From NCBI RefSeq assembly GCF_003096355.1, contig NZ_QEKI01000010.1, forward strand, positions 107,509 through 171,508: a DNA stretch of 64,000 bases. The letters run 5' to 3'. Below the pieces are notes generated by a model. The model searched no databases. It saw nothing but the letters and a program-made list of their open reading frames with translations, and was not told the DNA's origin. The position numbers were made by a program, and so were the translations under genes. Origin of the DNA: Pontibacter virosus. GTDB lineage: Bacteria; Bacteroidota; Bacteroidia; Cytophagales; Hymenobacteraceae. Numbering within the stretch: position 1 is the stretch's first letter; every line of letters starts with the position of its first letter. Below are positions 1 to 8,692 of this stretch, piece after piece.

Positions 1-107
1 GCAGCCTGACGAGTACAGCAGTCCGGTTTGCTACGCACACCTCCGGGAGTTCAGGGAGGGTTTTGACTAGGGCAGTTAAACATGGCGAACACACCTGCTT
101 CCCAAGC

Positions 108-149
108 GAAGGTACCTTCTTTTTAATCCGGTCTTCGTATAAAGAAGGT
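108..149 (+). promoter_or_regulatory. Leader with two mutually exclusive hairpins
   Basis: A perfect 12-base palindrome (108-119) is followed directly by five T, like a small terminator. Its right arm is also the left arm of a second perfect 9-bp stem (114-122 with 141-149). That second stem would bury the AGAAGG stretch just before the lipoprotein gene at 172. The two folds cannot coexist, as in attenuators. No known riboswitch family was recognised, and the first 107 bases hold no gene I can support. The regulatory role is inference. Confidence 0.25.
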
Positions 150-171
150 GGTGATTCTAACATGTTTAGCT

Positions 172-789
172 ATGAAAAAATATTTACGTATCTGGGGGCT
201 GATGGCCTTCGTTTCCTTCCTGAGCCTGTCGGCCTGCGAGGAAAAAGACGGCGCTGATCCTGCTGTCGATCTGTCGTACTCATCGTCCGAGTTTTTGCTC
301 GATGACCTGGATGCGCTGGCAAAGCCTCACCTGCGAGATGGTTGCGATAAAAAGGCCTTCAACATCCATACAGTCGCCACAGCCAAAACCGAACGACAGT
401 CACTTTCCTACATCCTGCCAACGCTGGGACTTCAGGCCAATCAGGGCGCCACGATCCGGGACTACGCGCTCAACCACCAACGGGCCACTGCCAATCCCCG
501 CGGCAGCATCAGCATCATCCACCAGGAAATACTGATGCGCGCCAATACCGAACGTGACGCGTTTATGAAATCCTATCAGGAACGGCGGATCACAAAAGAG
601 CAGCTGGAGCAAAAACTGCTGGTCCTTTACGAGCGTGTGGAAGCGGAACTTAGTGAACACGAACAGAAGAAAACACATATGCAGGTGCTGCGCCAGCACC
701 GCACCGACCTGATGCAAAACATTGAAACCGTACTGAACCCCACCCAGCTCCAACAATGGAATAACTGGAGGAGCAGTATCCCATCCTAA
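172..789 (+). CDS. Small lipoprotein, unknown function
   Basis: 205 residues. The ATG at 172 is chosen because it gives a clean lipoprotein signal (MKKYLRIW, hydrophobic stretch, LSLSAC lipobox); the longer GTG start at 148 would put eight unneeded residues in front. The mature part is mostly helical and charged, rich in Q/E/R. It ends in a segment of the LNPTQLQQW type, which recalls the L-T-x-x-Q motifs of Spy/CpxP-like periplasmic proteins, but the likeness is too weak to assign. Probably anchored in a membrane facing the periplasm. A strong terminator follows at once, so it seems to be a single-gene unit. Confidence 0.8.
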   Translation: MKKYLRIWGLMAFVSFLSLSACEEKDGADPAVDLSYSSSEFLLDDLDALAKPHLRDGCDKKAFNIHTVATAKTERQSLSYILPTLGLQANQGATIRDYALNHQRATANPRGSISIIHQEILMRANTERDAFMKSYQERRITKEQLEQKLLVLYERVEAELSEHEQKKTHMQVLRQHRTDLMQNIETVLNPTQLQQWNNWRSSIPS

Positions 790-811
790 GGTATAGCACA
801 CAGCTTCCTTC

Positions 812-852
812 AAACGCTCACGGCAGGTATACCTGCTGTGAGCGTTTTTTTG
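812..852 (+). terminator. Rho-independent terminator
   Basis: A long stem built around the palindrome CAGGTATACCTG, closed by AACGCTCA/TGAGCGTT and followed by seven T. It ends the lipoprotein transcript. Its loop region contains the recurrent GGTATA motif. Confidence 0.85.
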
Positions 853-868
853 TCGTATCTTCGTACCC

Positions 869-2617
869 ATGCCAAAATCAAAAAAGCTACAGAACGTTAC
901 AATTGCAGAAGTATTCAGGACCATCATATGGCCGCGTCGCAGGTATCTTGCGGTCGGGTTGGTGCTGATCGTCATCAGTCGTCTGGCAGGTCTGGTGCTG
1001 CCGGGTGCGAGTAAGTTTCTCATCGATGATGTGATCCCGACCGGTGACAGCACCATGCTCAAATGGCTGATCGGGGCCGTGCTGGCGGCCATAGTCATTC
1101 AGTCGGTTACTTCCTTTGCACTCACCCAAATACTGAGTGTGGAGGCCCAGCACCTCATCTCTCAATTGCGCGCCAAAGTGCAGCGTCACATCATGCAGTT
1201 GCCCATCCGCTTTTTCGACAATACCAAAACCGGCGAACTGGTGTCGCGCATCATGACGGATGTGGAAGGGGTGCGAAACCTCGTCGGCACCGGCTTTGCC
1301 CAGATGATCGGTGGCGTACTGACCTCGCTCATCTGCCTCGTGCTGCTCATTTATATCAGTCCGCTGATGACAGGTTTTGCGCTCATTCCGGTGGCAATTT
1401 TTGGGGTGATCTCCCTCAAAGCATTCGGTAAGATCAGGCCGATCTTTCGGGAGCGCGGCGTGATCAATGCCGAAGTGACTGGTCGCCTGACCGAGACGCT
1501 GGGCGGGGTGCGCGTAATCAAAGGCTTTAATGCGGAAGCGCAGGAGATCAAGACATTTGAAGATGGCGTGACGCGACTTTTCCTGAACGTAAAACAGAGC
1601 CTGACCACGACCAGTATGGTGACCTCTGCCGCTACCTTGCTGCTGGGCTTTGCCTCGGCGGGCATCATGGGTATTGGCGGCTACCTGATCATGAAAGGAG
1701 AAATGACCTTTGGCGACTTTCTGGCCTTCACGCTATACCTGGGTTTTATGATCGCCCCGATCCTGCAAATGAGCAATATCGGAAGCCAGTTCACGGAGGC
1801 CTTCGCCGGTCTCGACCGCACCCAGGAGATCCTGAACACACCATTGGAAGATGCGCTCGGAACCCGCACCCTGAAGCTCGATCAGATTCACGGTGATATC
1901 GTGTTCGACCACGTGGCTTTTGCTTATGAAACCGGCAAAGAAGTGGTGAAGGAGATCAGCTTTCGGGCACCTGCCGGCTCTGTCACAGCACTGGTAGGTA
2001 CTTCGGGCTCCGGCAAAACAACCATTGCAGGGCTGGCTGCTTCGTTCCTGAACCCTGACAGTGGCACCATTACCGTAGACGGTCACGACCTGCAGAGCAT
2101 CAGTTTGCAAAGCTATCGCAGTCAGTTGGGGGTGGTACTGCAGGACGATTTCCTGTTTGAAGGCAGCATCCGGCAGAACATCCTTTTCCCGCGTCCCAAT
2201 GCCACGGAGGAACAACTGATGCAGGCAGTAGAAGCAGCCCACGTGCAGGAGTTCACCAACCGTTTCCCGGAGGGCCTGGACACACTGATCGGGGAGCGGG
2301 GCGTGAAGCTGTCAGGTGGGCAGCGACAGCGCATTGCCATCGCACGCGCTATCCTGGCCGATCCACGCATCCTCATTCTGGACGAGGCTACTTCCAACCT
2401 CGACACCGAAAGCGAGAGTCTCATCCAGGCCAGTCTTAAAACTCTAATGCAGGGTCGCACCACCTTTGTGATCGCCCACCGCCTCAGCACCATCCGGCAG
2501 GCCGACCAGATCCTGGTGATCGAGCAGGGCCGCATCGCCGAGCAGGGTCGCCATGAAGAACTGCTGGAGAAGCAAGGGCGGTACTATCAACTTTATACCT
2601 ATCAGGCCAGAATTTGA
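869..2617 (+). CDS. ABC transporter, MsbA-type half exporter
   Basis: 582 residues with the fused membrane domain plus ATPase of type I exporters (MsbA/BmrA/LmrA-like), working as a homodimer in the inner membrane. Six hydrophobic segments occupy about residues 25-300. In the nucleotide-binding domain: Walker A GTSGSGKT at 377-384 (Lys383), ABC signature LSGGQ at 481-485, Walker B ending Asp505-Glu506, and the H-loop His537. All catalytic residues are present, so it should be active. The substrate cannot be read from sequence; lipid, glycolipid or drug export are the usual options. A TATCTTCG box (856-863) six bases before the ATG resembles a Bacteroidota -7 element and would give an almost leaderless mRNA. 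It stands alone. Confidence 0.93.
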   Translation: MPKSKKLQNVTIAEVFRTIIWPRRRYLAVGLVLIVISRLAGLVLPGASKFLIDDVIPTGDSTMLKWLIGAVLAAIVIQSVTSFALTQILSVEAQHLISQLRAKVQRHIMQLPIRFFDNTKTGELVSRIMTDVEGVRNLVGTGFAQMIGGVLTSLICLVLLIYISPLMTGFALIPVAIFGVISLKAFGKIRPIFRERGVINAEVTGRLTETLGGVRVIKGFNAEAQEIKTFEDGVTRLFLNVKQSLTTTSMVTSAATLLLGFASAGIMGIGGYLIMKGEMTFGDFLAFTLYLGFMIAPILQMSNIGSQFTEAFAGLDRTQEILNTPLEDALGTRTLKLDQIHGDIVFDHVAFAYETGKEVVKEISFRAPAGSVTALVGTSGSGKTTIAGLAASFLNPDSGTITVDGHDLQSISLQSYRSQLGVVLQDDFLFEGSIRQNILFPRPNATEEQLMQAVEAAHVQEFTNRFPEGLDTLIGERGVKLSGGQRQRIAIARAILADPRILILDEATSNLDTESESLIQASLKTLMQGRTTFVIAHRLSTIRQADQILVIEQGRIAEQGRHEELLEKQGRYYQLYTYQARI

Positions 2618-2967
2618 TGATATTGCTGTTGTGAATGTGTAGGCTGTTTTCCTGGTTTTAAGGTGGCAGTAGGTATAGCTGCTTTTGCTATGTGGATTGT
2701 AAATCCAAGAGAGCTCTTGTTCCACAACTGTAAGAGCTGGGGGCACCGGTTTTTGTGGATCGGCCGCCCGCTCCGTAGCTTCACACCCCTGTAGTCCCCT
2801 CAAGGGGACAATTCTCAAGCGTAAAAATTGTTCCGGTGAAGATAGGGGACAGAATAAGGCTGTCAGATCGCGCCTGTATAGGGTACGCCTGCTATACATC
2901 ATTCCTGTGGTTTTCAGAATTATCCTTAAATTGGTAGATCGAATTTCAGCTTATCTACCTTAAAACC
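2618..2967. other. Gene-free spacer
   Basis: 350 bases without a supportable gene. It contains one AGGTATAG octamer (2671-2678) and a half copy of the CCCCTCAAGGGG repeat (2784-2812). The run just upstream of the acylase gene is AT-rich and presumably holds its promoter, but no box is clear enough to mark. Confidence 0.6.
2784..2812 (-). repeat. Partial copy of the CCCCTTGAGGGG dispersed repeat
   Basis: Reads ACACCCCTGTAGTCCCCTCA followed by AGGGGACAATT, i.e. the same unit (reverse orientation) as seen at 38123-38156 and both ends of 56516-56722. Only one arm is present, so it cannot form the nested hairpin of the 56.5 kb copy. Confidence 0.7.
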
Positions 2968-5175
2968 ATGAAATACCTTTTCAAGTCCCAGGCACTACTG
3001 CTGCTTTTGTTCGTCTATCTTTCCTCCTGTGCCACCAACCCCAAAACCAATTCTGCCACCGAGGTCGCGAAGTGGGAGGAGCAGGCTGCCCGCATCACCA
3101 TCATGCGCGATGATTTCGGTGTGCCGCACGTCTATGGCAAAACAGATGCTGATGCTGTATTTGGACTGCTCTACGCCCAGTGCGAAGATGACTTTAACCG
3201 CGTGGAGCGCAACTACCTATGGGCCACAGGCCGATTGGCTGAGGTAGAAGGAGAGGAGCAACTTTACAATGACCTGCGTGCCCGTTTGTACATGACCGAG
3301 GCAGAAGCCAAGGCTGAATACGAAAGAAGTCCGGCGTGGCTGAAGGAGCTCTGCCAGGCCTTTGCCGACGGTATCAATTACTACCTGCACACGCACCCGG
3401 AGGTGAAGTCGAAACTGCTTACGCGTTTTGAGCCCTGGATGCCGATGTATTTCAGCGAAGGCTCCATTGGCGGCGACATCGAGAGCGTTTCTACCAAAGG
3501 AATCAAAGCATTTTATGAATCTGATAAATCATTGGGGCTGAACAGTGCCGGTCATGGTCTGGTGCAGCCGGCTTTGCTCGAAGAGCCAAAAGGCTCCAAC
3601 GGCTTTGCCATCTCGGGCAAACACACGGCCTCCGGCGATGCCATGCTGCTGATCAATCCGCATACCTCTTTCTTTTTCCGGGGCGAGGTGCATGCCGTGA
3701 GCGAAGAGGGTCTGAATGCCTACGGCGCCGTTACCTGGGGGCAGTTCTTCATTTACCAGGGCTTCAACGAGAAGACCGGCTGGATGCACACGTCTGCCTA
3801 TGCCGATGTGATCGACGAGTTTGAAGAGACCATTGTAAAGCAGGACGGCAAGCTGTTCTATAAGTATGGCGAGGAGTTGCGCCCGGTGGAAACACAGGAA
3901 GTGACGCTGGCCTACAAGGATGGCAATGAGCTGAAGCAAAAAACCTTCACAACCTACCGCACGCACCACGGACCGATCACGCACAAAAACGGTGACAAGT
4001 GGGTGGCCACGGCCCTGATGTGGAAGCCGGTCGATGCGCTGATCCAATCCTATACCCGCACCAAGAAAAGCAACCTGAAGGAGTTCGACGAGATGATGCA
4101 GATGCGCACTAACTCTTCCAACGCCACGGTATATGCCGATGCCGACGGGAACATCGCCTACTACCACGGCAATTTCTTCCCGAAGCGCGATACTTCCTTC
4201 GACTACTCCAAGCCGGTGGATGGCAGTAACCCGAAAACCGACTGGAACGGTCTGCACACACTCGATGAAACGATCCGGATCATGAATCCGCCAAACGGCT
4301 GGATACAGAACTGCAACTCTACGCCTTACACAGCCGCTGCTGAGTATAGCCCGAAAAAAGAGGACTACCCAGTGTACATGGCACCATCACCTGAAAACTT
4401 CCGGGGTGTGCACGCCATCCGCCTGCTCAAAAAAGCAGAAAACCTGACGCTTGACAAACTGATTGACCTGGCCTACGATCCCTACCTGCCGGGTTTTGAA
4501 GTGCTGATTCCCGGACTTGTAAAGGCCTATGATTCCCAAAAGCCAAACGACCCGAAATTGAAGGCAGCCATCGAGGTGATGCGTACCTGGGACTATGCCG
4601 TGTCAGAGGAGTCGGTGGCGATATCGCTGGCGCACTTCTATGCCACCAACCTGCTGCGCGACGGCTCTGCGCCGAAGGGCCACATCATGGAGCGCTTCGA
4701 CTACTATGCCAACACAGCTCCAGCAGCAGAGCGACTGGACATTTTCCAAAAGACCATTGCGCAACTGGAGCAGGACTTTGGTAAATGGAACACACCCTGG
4801 GGCGAGATCAACCGCTTCCAGCGCCTCACAGGCGACATCAAGCAGCCTTTTAATGATGCGGCCCCAAGCATTCCGATCGGGATGGCTTCGGGCAACTGGG
4901 GAGCACTGGCTTCTTACGGCGCCAACAGCTACAACACCAAGCGCCTATACGGCACCTCCGGCAACAGCTTTGTGGCCGTGGTGGAATTTGGTGATAAGGT
5001 AAAAGCCAAGACCATTCTGGCGGGTGGGCAGAGCGGCGACCCCAAATCTCCGCACTTCAACGACCAGGCCCAGCGCTATGCTGATGTTGAATTCAAGGAC
5101 GTGGCCTACTACCGCGAAGATGTGGAAAAAAGAGCCAAATCGACCTATAAGCCGGGGCAAAGAGCGAGTAAATAA
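2968..5175 (+). CDS. Penicillin acylase family (S45) Ntn hydrolase, lipoprotein
   Basis: 735 residues. The N-terminus is a lipoprotein signal (YLSSC lipobox near residue 21), so the enzyme is probably membrane-anchored and faces the periplasm or outside. Family members are made as a precursor cut by autolysis before a catalytic Ser; here Gly209-Ser210-Asn211 in PKGSNGF is the expected cut site, giving a small alpha and a large beta chain. The alpha part carries the conserved DxxGVPHVYG and YAQCEDDFNR motifs, and the beta part the NPH, GFNEKTGW and MASGNWG-type motifs. Relatives cleave acyl groups from penicillins, N-acyl homoserine lactones or cyclic lipopeptides, so quorum-quenching is possible, but substrate is not readable. 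Single gene with its own terminator. Confidence 0.9.
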   Translation: MKYLFKSQALLLLLFVYLSSCATNPKTNSATEVAKWEEQAARITIMRDDFGVPHVYGKTDADAVFGLLYAQCEDDFNRVERNYLWATGRLAEVEGEEQLYNDLRARLYMTEAEAKAEYERSPAWLKELCQAFADGINYYLHTHPEVKSKLLTRFEPWMPMYFSEGSIGGDIESVSTKGIKAFYESDKSLGLNSAGHGLVQPALLEEPKGSNGFAISGKHTASGDAMLLINPHTSFFFRGEVHAVSEEGLNAYGAVTWGQFFIYQGFNEKTGWMHTSAYADVIDEFEETIVKQDGKLFYKYGEELRPVETQEVTLAYKDGNELKQKTFTTYRTHHGPITHKNGDKWVATALMWKPVDALIQSYTRTKKSNLKEFDEMMQMRTNSSNATVYADADGNIAYYHGNFFPKRDTSFDYSKPVDGSNPKTDWNGLHTLDETIRIMNPPNGWIQNCNSTPYTAAAEYSPKKEDYPVYMAPSPENFRGVHAIRLLKKAENLTLDKLIDLAYDPYLPGFEVLIPGLVKAYDSQKPNDPKLKAAIEVMRTWDYAVSEESVAISLAHFYATNLLRDGSAPKGHIMERFDYYANTAPAAERLDIFQKTIAQLEQDFGKWNTPWGEINRFQRLTGDIKQPFNDAAPSIPIGMASGNWGALASYGANSYNTKRLYGTSGNSFVAVVEFGDKVKAKTILAGGQSGDPKSPHFNDQAQRYADVEFKDVAYYREDVEKRAKSTYKPGQRASK

Positions 5176-5200
5176 AGGCAGTTATCTGAAATAAACGCAG

Positions 5201-5237
5201 AAAGGTCCGGACCAGATTGTCCGGACCTTTCCTGTTT
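5201..5237 (+). terminator. Rho-independent terminator
   Basis: A perfect 12-bp stem (5201-5212 with 5219-5230), six-base loop, then CCTGTTTT. It follows the acylase stop by 25 bases. Confidence 0.85.
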
Positions 5238-5294
5238 TAGGCATGTGCTAAAGCAGCTAGCCATTTGTTGAGCCGGAGGATATTAAAATTCAAT

Positions 5295-5323
5295 TTTTGC
5301 GGCTAATATATTTCTCTATATTG
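5295..5323 (+). promoter_or_regulatory. Candidate Bacteroidota promoter
   Basis: TTTTTG (5294-5299) is separated by 17 bases from TATATTG (5317-5323), close to the TTTG/TAnnTTTG layout of Bacteroidota sigma-A promoters. It lies 24 bases upstream of the lipoprotein gene at 5347. Confidence 0.4.
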
Positions 5324-5346
5324 CATCGTTATATAACTATATACCT

Positions 5347-5964
5347 ATGAACAAACTTAAATTGTTGATGATGTGGTGCCTTATGCTGGGCATCCTGGTT
5401 TCGTGTGGCGATAAGGACAATGATGCTTCGCCTAAAGAAACGGCCGAACTGGACTATCAACCCACTACACAGGGCTCTACCTGGTCCTACGGCGGTTCCA
5501 CCCCTTATACTGTCCTCGCCACCGGCAAAACCAAAATGATCGATGGGAAGTCGTACGCTGAAATGGAAACAAAGCGGGGCAGTGAGACCGGGAAATCCTA
5601 TTTGCTGAAAGAGAAAGGGGTGTATACGGCTATTGGCATGGATCCATCCTTAGGTGATGTTGCGCTGACCTTCCTGAAGGAAGAGACGCCAGTGGGCAAG
5701 CCCTGGGAGCAAAGCAATGTGATCAACGGCATCCAAACCAAAATGACGTTCACCATTATCGGGAAAGGCATTTCTAAAACGGTGGAGGGCAAAACCTTCA
5801 AAGAAGTGATCCATGTGCAGATGAACGCTACTTATACCATCATGGGCACGGAAGTGGAACTGGGCATCCCGACCGACTACTATTGGGCCAAAGGCGTAGG
5901 GCTTATCCTGACGGACATGGGCCAACTGGGCAACTTTCCGCTGCTGACCTACAGCATCAAGTAA
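5347..5964 (+). CDS. Lipoprotein, unknown function
   Basis: 205 residues starting MNKLKLLMMWCLMLGILVSCG, a canonical lipoprotein signal with Cys near position 20. The remainder is beta-rich with alternating Gly/Thr/Lys and no membrane segments, as in many exported Bacteroidota proteins. It contains QGSTWSYGG and later KTVEGKTFKEVIHV; I do not recognise a named family. It precedes another lipoprotein gene on the same strand by about 125 bases; co-transcription is possible because no terminator separates them. Confidence 0.75.
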   Translation: MNKLKLLMMWCLMLGILVSCGDKDNDASPKETAELDYQPTTQGSTWSYGGSTPYTVLATGKTKMIDGKSYAEMETKRGSETGKSYLLKEKGVYTAIGMDPSLGDVALTFLKEETPVGKPWEQSNVINGIQTKMTFTIIGKGISKTVEGKTFKEVIHVQMNATYTIMGTEVELGIPTDYYWAKGVGLILTDMGQLGNFPLLTYSIK

Positions 5965-6089
5965 TTTTCCTGAGCCTGCCGAAGCTCCAGCAACGGGGAA
6001 GGCAGAGTTGTTGAAAAGCCCGATCACGAAAAAGCCAGCGCAGCAGGGCCCCTTTGAACCGTTATAGCTGTTGCATCAACCTGACAGAT

Positions 6090-6905
6090 ATGAAAACATT
6101 CGTACGCCTTGCTGTTCCTTTCATGCTGTTGCTCGGGAGTAGCTGCAGCAGTGAATCGCCTGCACCTGTTGTAGAAATACCTCCCTGCCAACTGATGGAG
6201 CAAACTGCTTCACTCCACTATGATCCTGTTCAGTATCCCGACCTTCAGCTCAAACCGCAGACCATCACAACACGGTTAGAGTACAACGATCGGAATGCGC
6301 TTGCCACTGTATTCCAGACAGACTATGCGGGCGTTTACTTCGACAGAGCCAATTTAAAGTATGACGGGAAAGGGCTGGTAAAAGAGATCGTGCATCAGTA
6401 CTACCGCTATGTGAACGAGTACGACGGACAGGGAAAACTGCTTAAGCAGATGAGGTTTGCAAAACGCATGGGCGATCTGAAAGAGGAGCAATCAGGGTAC
6501 TATACCTTGCGCTACAACAGCCAGGGAGAACTTACGGAAGCACAGTATTTCAATATGCAGTCCGGTCAGCCTGTAGCGGAGTTGATATGGAGGTATACCT
6601 ACGTGGCCGGTGATCCTGTTGGACTGGAACAGCTTGTGCCTGGCGCCGATAGCTATTACCATGTGCAAATGACGTACGATACGCTCCACCTGCCCAGCAC
6701 GCCATACGCCCATACCTATTTTGAGCCGTTGCACCCACCGTCCGCTCACAACCAGTTGAGCTATACCGTGCTCGAAAACAACCCAAGTTACCCCAGCCAC
6801 ACAACGGCCTATACCTACAACGAAGCAGGGTACCCGGTTACGGCCACTACCCGCTACACAGATGGGAGGGAACTGGCCATGACCTACACCTATCGGTGTA
6901 AGTAA
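6090..6905 (+). CDS. Lipoprotein with YD-like repeats
   Basis: 271 residues. The ATG at 6090 is chosen because MKTFVRLAVPFMLLLGSSC forms a lipoprotein signal; an upstream in-frame ATG would bury it. The mature protein has several short strands of the form LKYDGKGLVKEI, NEYDGQGKLLKQ, LRYNSQGELTEA, each Tyr-Asp/Asn-x-x-Gly-x-L, spaced about 20-45 residues apart, typical of RHS/YD-type beta strips. Many Bacteroidota carry such short surface lipoproteins of unknown role. It shares the terminator at 6960 with the convergent small gene. Confidence 0.75.
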   Translation: MKTFVRLAVPFMLLLGSSCSSESPAPVVEIPPCQLMEQTASLHYDPVQYPDLQLKPQTITTRLEYNDRNALATVFQTDYAGVYFDRANLKYDGKGLVKEIVHQYYRYVNEYDGQGKLLKQMRFAKRMGDLKEEQSGYYTLRYNSQGELTEAQYFNMQSGQPVAELIWRYTYVAGDPVGLEQLVPGADSYYHVQMTYDTLHLPSTPYAHTYFEPLHPPSAHNQLSYTVLENNPSYPSHTTAYTYNEAGYPVTATTRYTDGRELAMTYTYRCK

Positions 6906-6959
6906 TTCTGATCAGTTCAGGTCACGAACCTGGCTATACCTTAAGCGGTCACACATAAA

Positions 6960-6995
6960 AAAAGCCCCTGCTTTCGGCGGGGGCTTTCGTTTTTT
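6960..6995. terminator. Bidirectional terminator
   Basis: A GC stem (AAAGCCCC/GGGGGCTTT) with A-run on the left and T-run on the right works in both directions. It separates the YD-repeat lipoprotein (+) from the 58-residue gene (-); the latter's stop codon lies at the T-run. Confidence 0.85.
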
Positions 6996-7170
6996 ATTTA
7001 ATGCGTACCGGAATCAACTCTCGCTCGAAGAACACCAGGTCCTTCTGCAATGGATTGCCAACAACAGTGCAGTAGTAGATGCGCTTCAGGTATTGTCTGA
7101 TGATTAACTTTAGATCCGGATTCACTTTGGCGAACACTTCAGATCCGATGGGGAATGTATTTTCTAACAT
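6994..7170 (-). CDS. Small conserved-type protein, 58 residues
   Basis: Too short for usual gene calling but convincing: an ATG-started 58-residue frame, MLENTFPIGSEVFAKVNPDL at the start, then a basic, aromatic stretch (RQYLKRIYYC) and FFERELIPVRIK at the end. Strand-like alternation suggests a small beta barrel. I recall similar 55-60 residue proteins with the pattern G-x-x-V-x-AKVNP...IYYC...VYFEREL widespread in Bacteroidota and without known function; this memory needs a database check. The stop codon touches the bidirectional terminator, a tidy gene end. Nearest neighbour on the same strand is the DUF4239-like gene, more than 140 bases upstream. Confidence 0.7.
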   Translation of the reverse strand: MLENTFPIGSEVFAKVNPDLKLIIRQYLKRIYYCTVVGNPLQKDLVFFERELIPVRIK

Positions 7171-7311
7171 ACCCTAAGATACGTAGTTTAATCCATTATC
7201 AACGGGTTATTGCAGTGTATTTTGCGAAAGCTGCCATTGGGCCAGATCAACAGCCTTATTGGGCATTGGAAACGAACAGGCAACACCAGACAAAAGGCAA
7301 AAACCCGTGTT

Positions 7312-8103
7312 TTATGCAGGTTCCTCTTCCTGTTTAAGCTGCTCCATACTCTGCTGATTGACTTTGATAATGCCACGCTTCGGTCTGTCCAAATCGATGA
7401 TGATGAAGACGACCAGGCAGATCAGAAAACTCATCAGCGCCGATGGCAGAATGGTGCGTTGGTTGCCGAGCCCGCTGCCATACCCGATCAGGGCACCCGA
7501 CATGATGAACACAATGAACAGCAGAAATAAAATGATCTCGGGCACATGCATCGCCAGCAAGGCATTTCGTTTACTGTGGGCGTCTATCATGTTGTTGAGC
7601 GAGTCGATAAAAAAGCCGGTGGTCACTGTGCGCGGATCGATGCGGGCTGCTTTCACGGCCTGCTCCCAGATGTTGCGCTGCAGGGCTTTGGTTTCTTTGG
7701 CAAGCGTTTCCTGCTCCGTTACCATGGCATAGTCGGTGTTGCTGACAGCCAGCCGAAGGTCGATGTACTGTTGCAGCAGCCCATGCGAAATCGAATCGTA
7801 GGGTGCAGGAAGCAGGTGGGTGCGCATCAGGGCGGTGCCGATGGCGTTGGCCTCGTTGATGACGGCCTCGCTGCGGTTGTTGTAGCGTTGCAGGGCCATG
7901 TTGAAGGTAAAACCCAGTATAAGCGCCAGCAAACCCAGCGTGCCCGCCTGTATGGTATTGGTCTGCGCCTTTACATCTTTGTCGGTTTTGCGCTGGTAAT
8001 GGTGCCCAAGCCGGTAGCCTGCCTCCTGGGCTGCCAGTATCAGCACAAACAACACCGCCACAATCAGGATACTGTTATGGTCGTACATAATTTCTGTCGC
8101 CAT
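7312..8103 (-). CDS. DUF4239-like four-helix membrane protein
   Basis: 263 residues. Two N-terminal membrane helices (about 10-30 and 50-75 including LGLLALILGFTFNMAL), a soluble helical middle of about 100 residues, and two C-terminal helices (about 185-205 and 220-245). The layout and motifs (GLLALILGFTF; RSEAVINEANAIGTA) match the DUF4239/bestrophin-like group found in many bacteria. Function is unknown; an ion channel role is only suggested by the fold. The start could also be Met6, since MATEI adds little. No partner gene is evident. Confidence 0.8.
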   Translation of the reverse strand: MATEIMYDHNSILIVAVLFVLILAAQEAGYRLGHHYQRKTDKDVKAQTNTIQAGTLGLLALILGFTFNMALQRYNNRSEAVINEANAIGTALMRTHLLPAPYDSISHGLLQQYIDLRLAVSNTDYAMVTEQETLAKETKALQRNIWEQAVKAARIDPRTVTTGFFIDSLNNMIDAHSKRNALLAMHVPEIILFLLFIVFIMSGALIGYGSGLGNQRTILPSALMSFLICLVVFIIIDLDRPKRGIIKVNQQSMEQLKQEEEPA

Positions 8104-8330
8104 GCCTTTATACTTCTCTGAACCTCTACCAGCCAGTCGCAGGCACTTGTATAGCGGCTATGCCCTATACGTATTTTCTGTCGGGAAGAAGTAGAAATGA
8201 TGTGCTATACCTGCCGGCTCACGTCAAATGGGATGGTATAAGTCAGGCATCATGACAATTAGCACCAAGCCTGTGCCTATACCTTTTTCAGTTTCCTTCG
8301 TTTTTACTTAAGTGGAACACTAACTCCTTT

Positions 8331-8690
8331 ATGCCTATGCTCTTACCTGCCAAATTCCTCCTGCTTATTTTCCTGCCCCTGTCTGTCGCGCTCTCGACGC
8401 TGCACCACGGCTGGGCGAACTACGACCAGACCAAAACGCTCGACTATACCGGTCTGGTAGAGGAAATCAAATACGAAAACCCGCATGGCATGCTGCAGCT
8501 CCGGCACGAGAACAAGACCTGGACAGTGGTGTTGGCACCGCCCAGCAGAATGAATAGCCGTGGCCTGACAAAGGACATGATCCAGCCCGGCGACTCGGTG
8601 CGGGTGGTGGGGTATCCGCATAAAGAAGTGAAGGAAGAGATGCGCGCCGAGCGGATTTATGTAGGTGATAAGAAGATAGAACTGCGCTAG
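8331..8690 (+). CDS. DUF6152-like exported protein
   Basis: 119 residues with an N-terminal signal peptide ending near ALS (about residue 22). The mature protein begins HHGWANYD and shows the pattern GLVEEIKYENPHGMLQL, APPSRM, RGL, GDSVRVVGYPHK, AERIYVG. This pattern fits the DUF6152 family (small OB-like periplasmic proteins). Function is unknown. Only two bases separate it from the next gene, a membrane protein, and the pair (DUF6152 with DUF6644) commonly occurs together, so they are probably one operon. Confidence 0.8.
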   Translation: MPMLLPAKFLLLIFLPLSVALSTLHHGWANYDQTKTLDYTGLVEEIKYENPHGMLQLRHENKTWTVVLAPPSRMNSRGLTKDMIQPGDSVRVVGYPHKEVKEEMRAERIYVGDKKIELR

Positions 8691-8692
8691 CG

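Noticed and set aside
1..107. A structured RNA at the left edge (e.g. tmRNA, RNase P, SRP RNA)
   Set aside because: Compared from memory with the conserved cores of these RNAs; no core matches.
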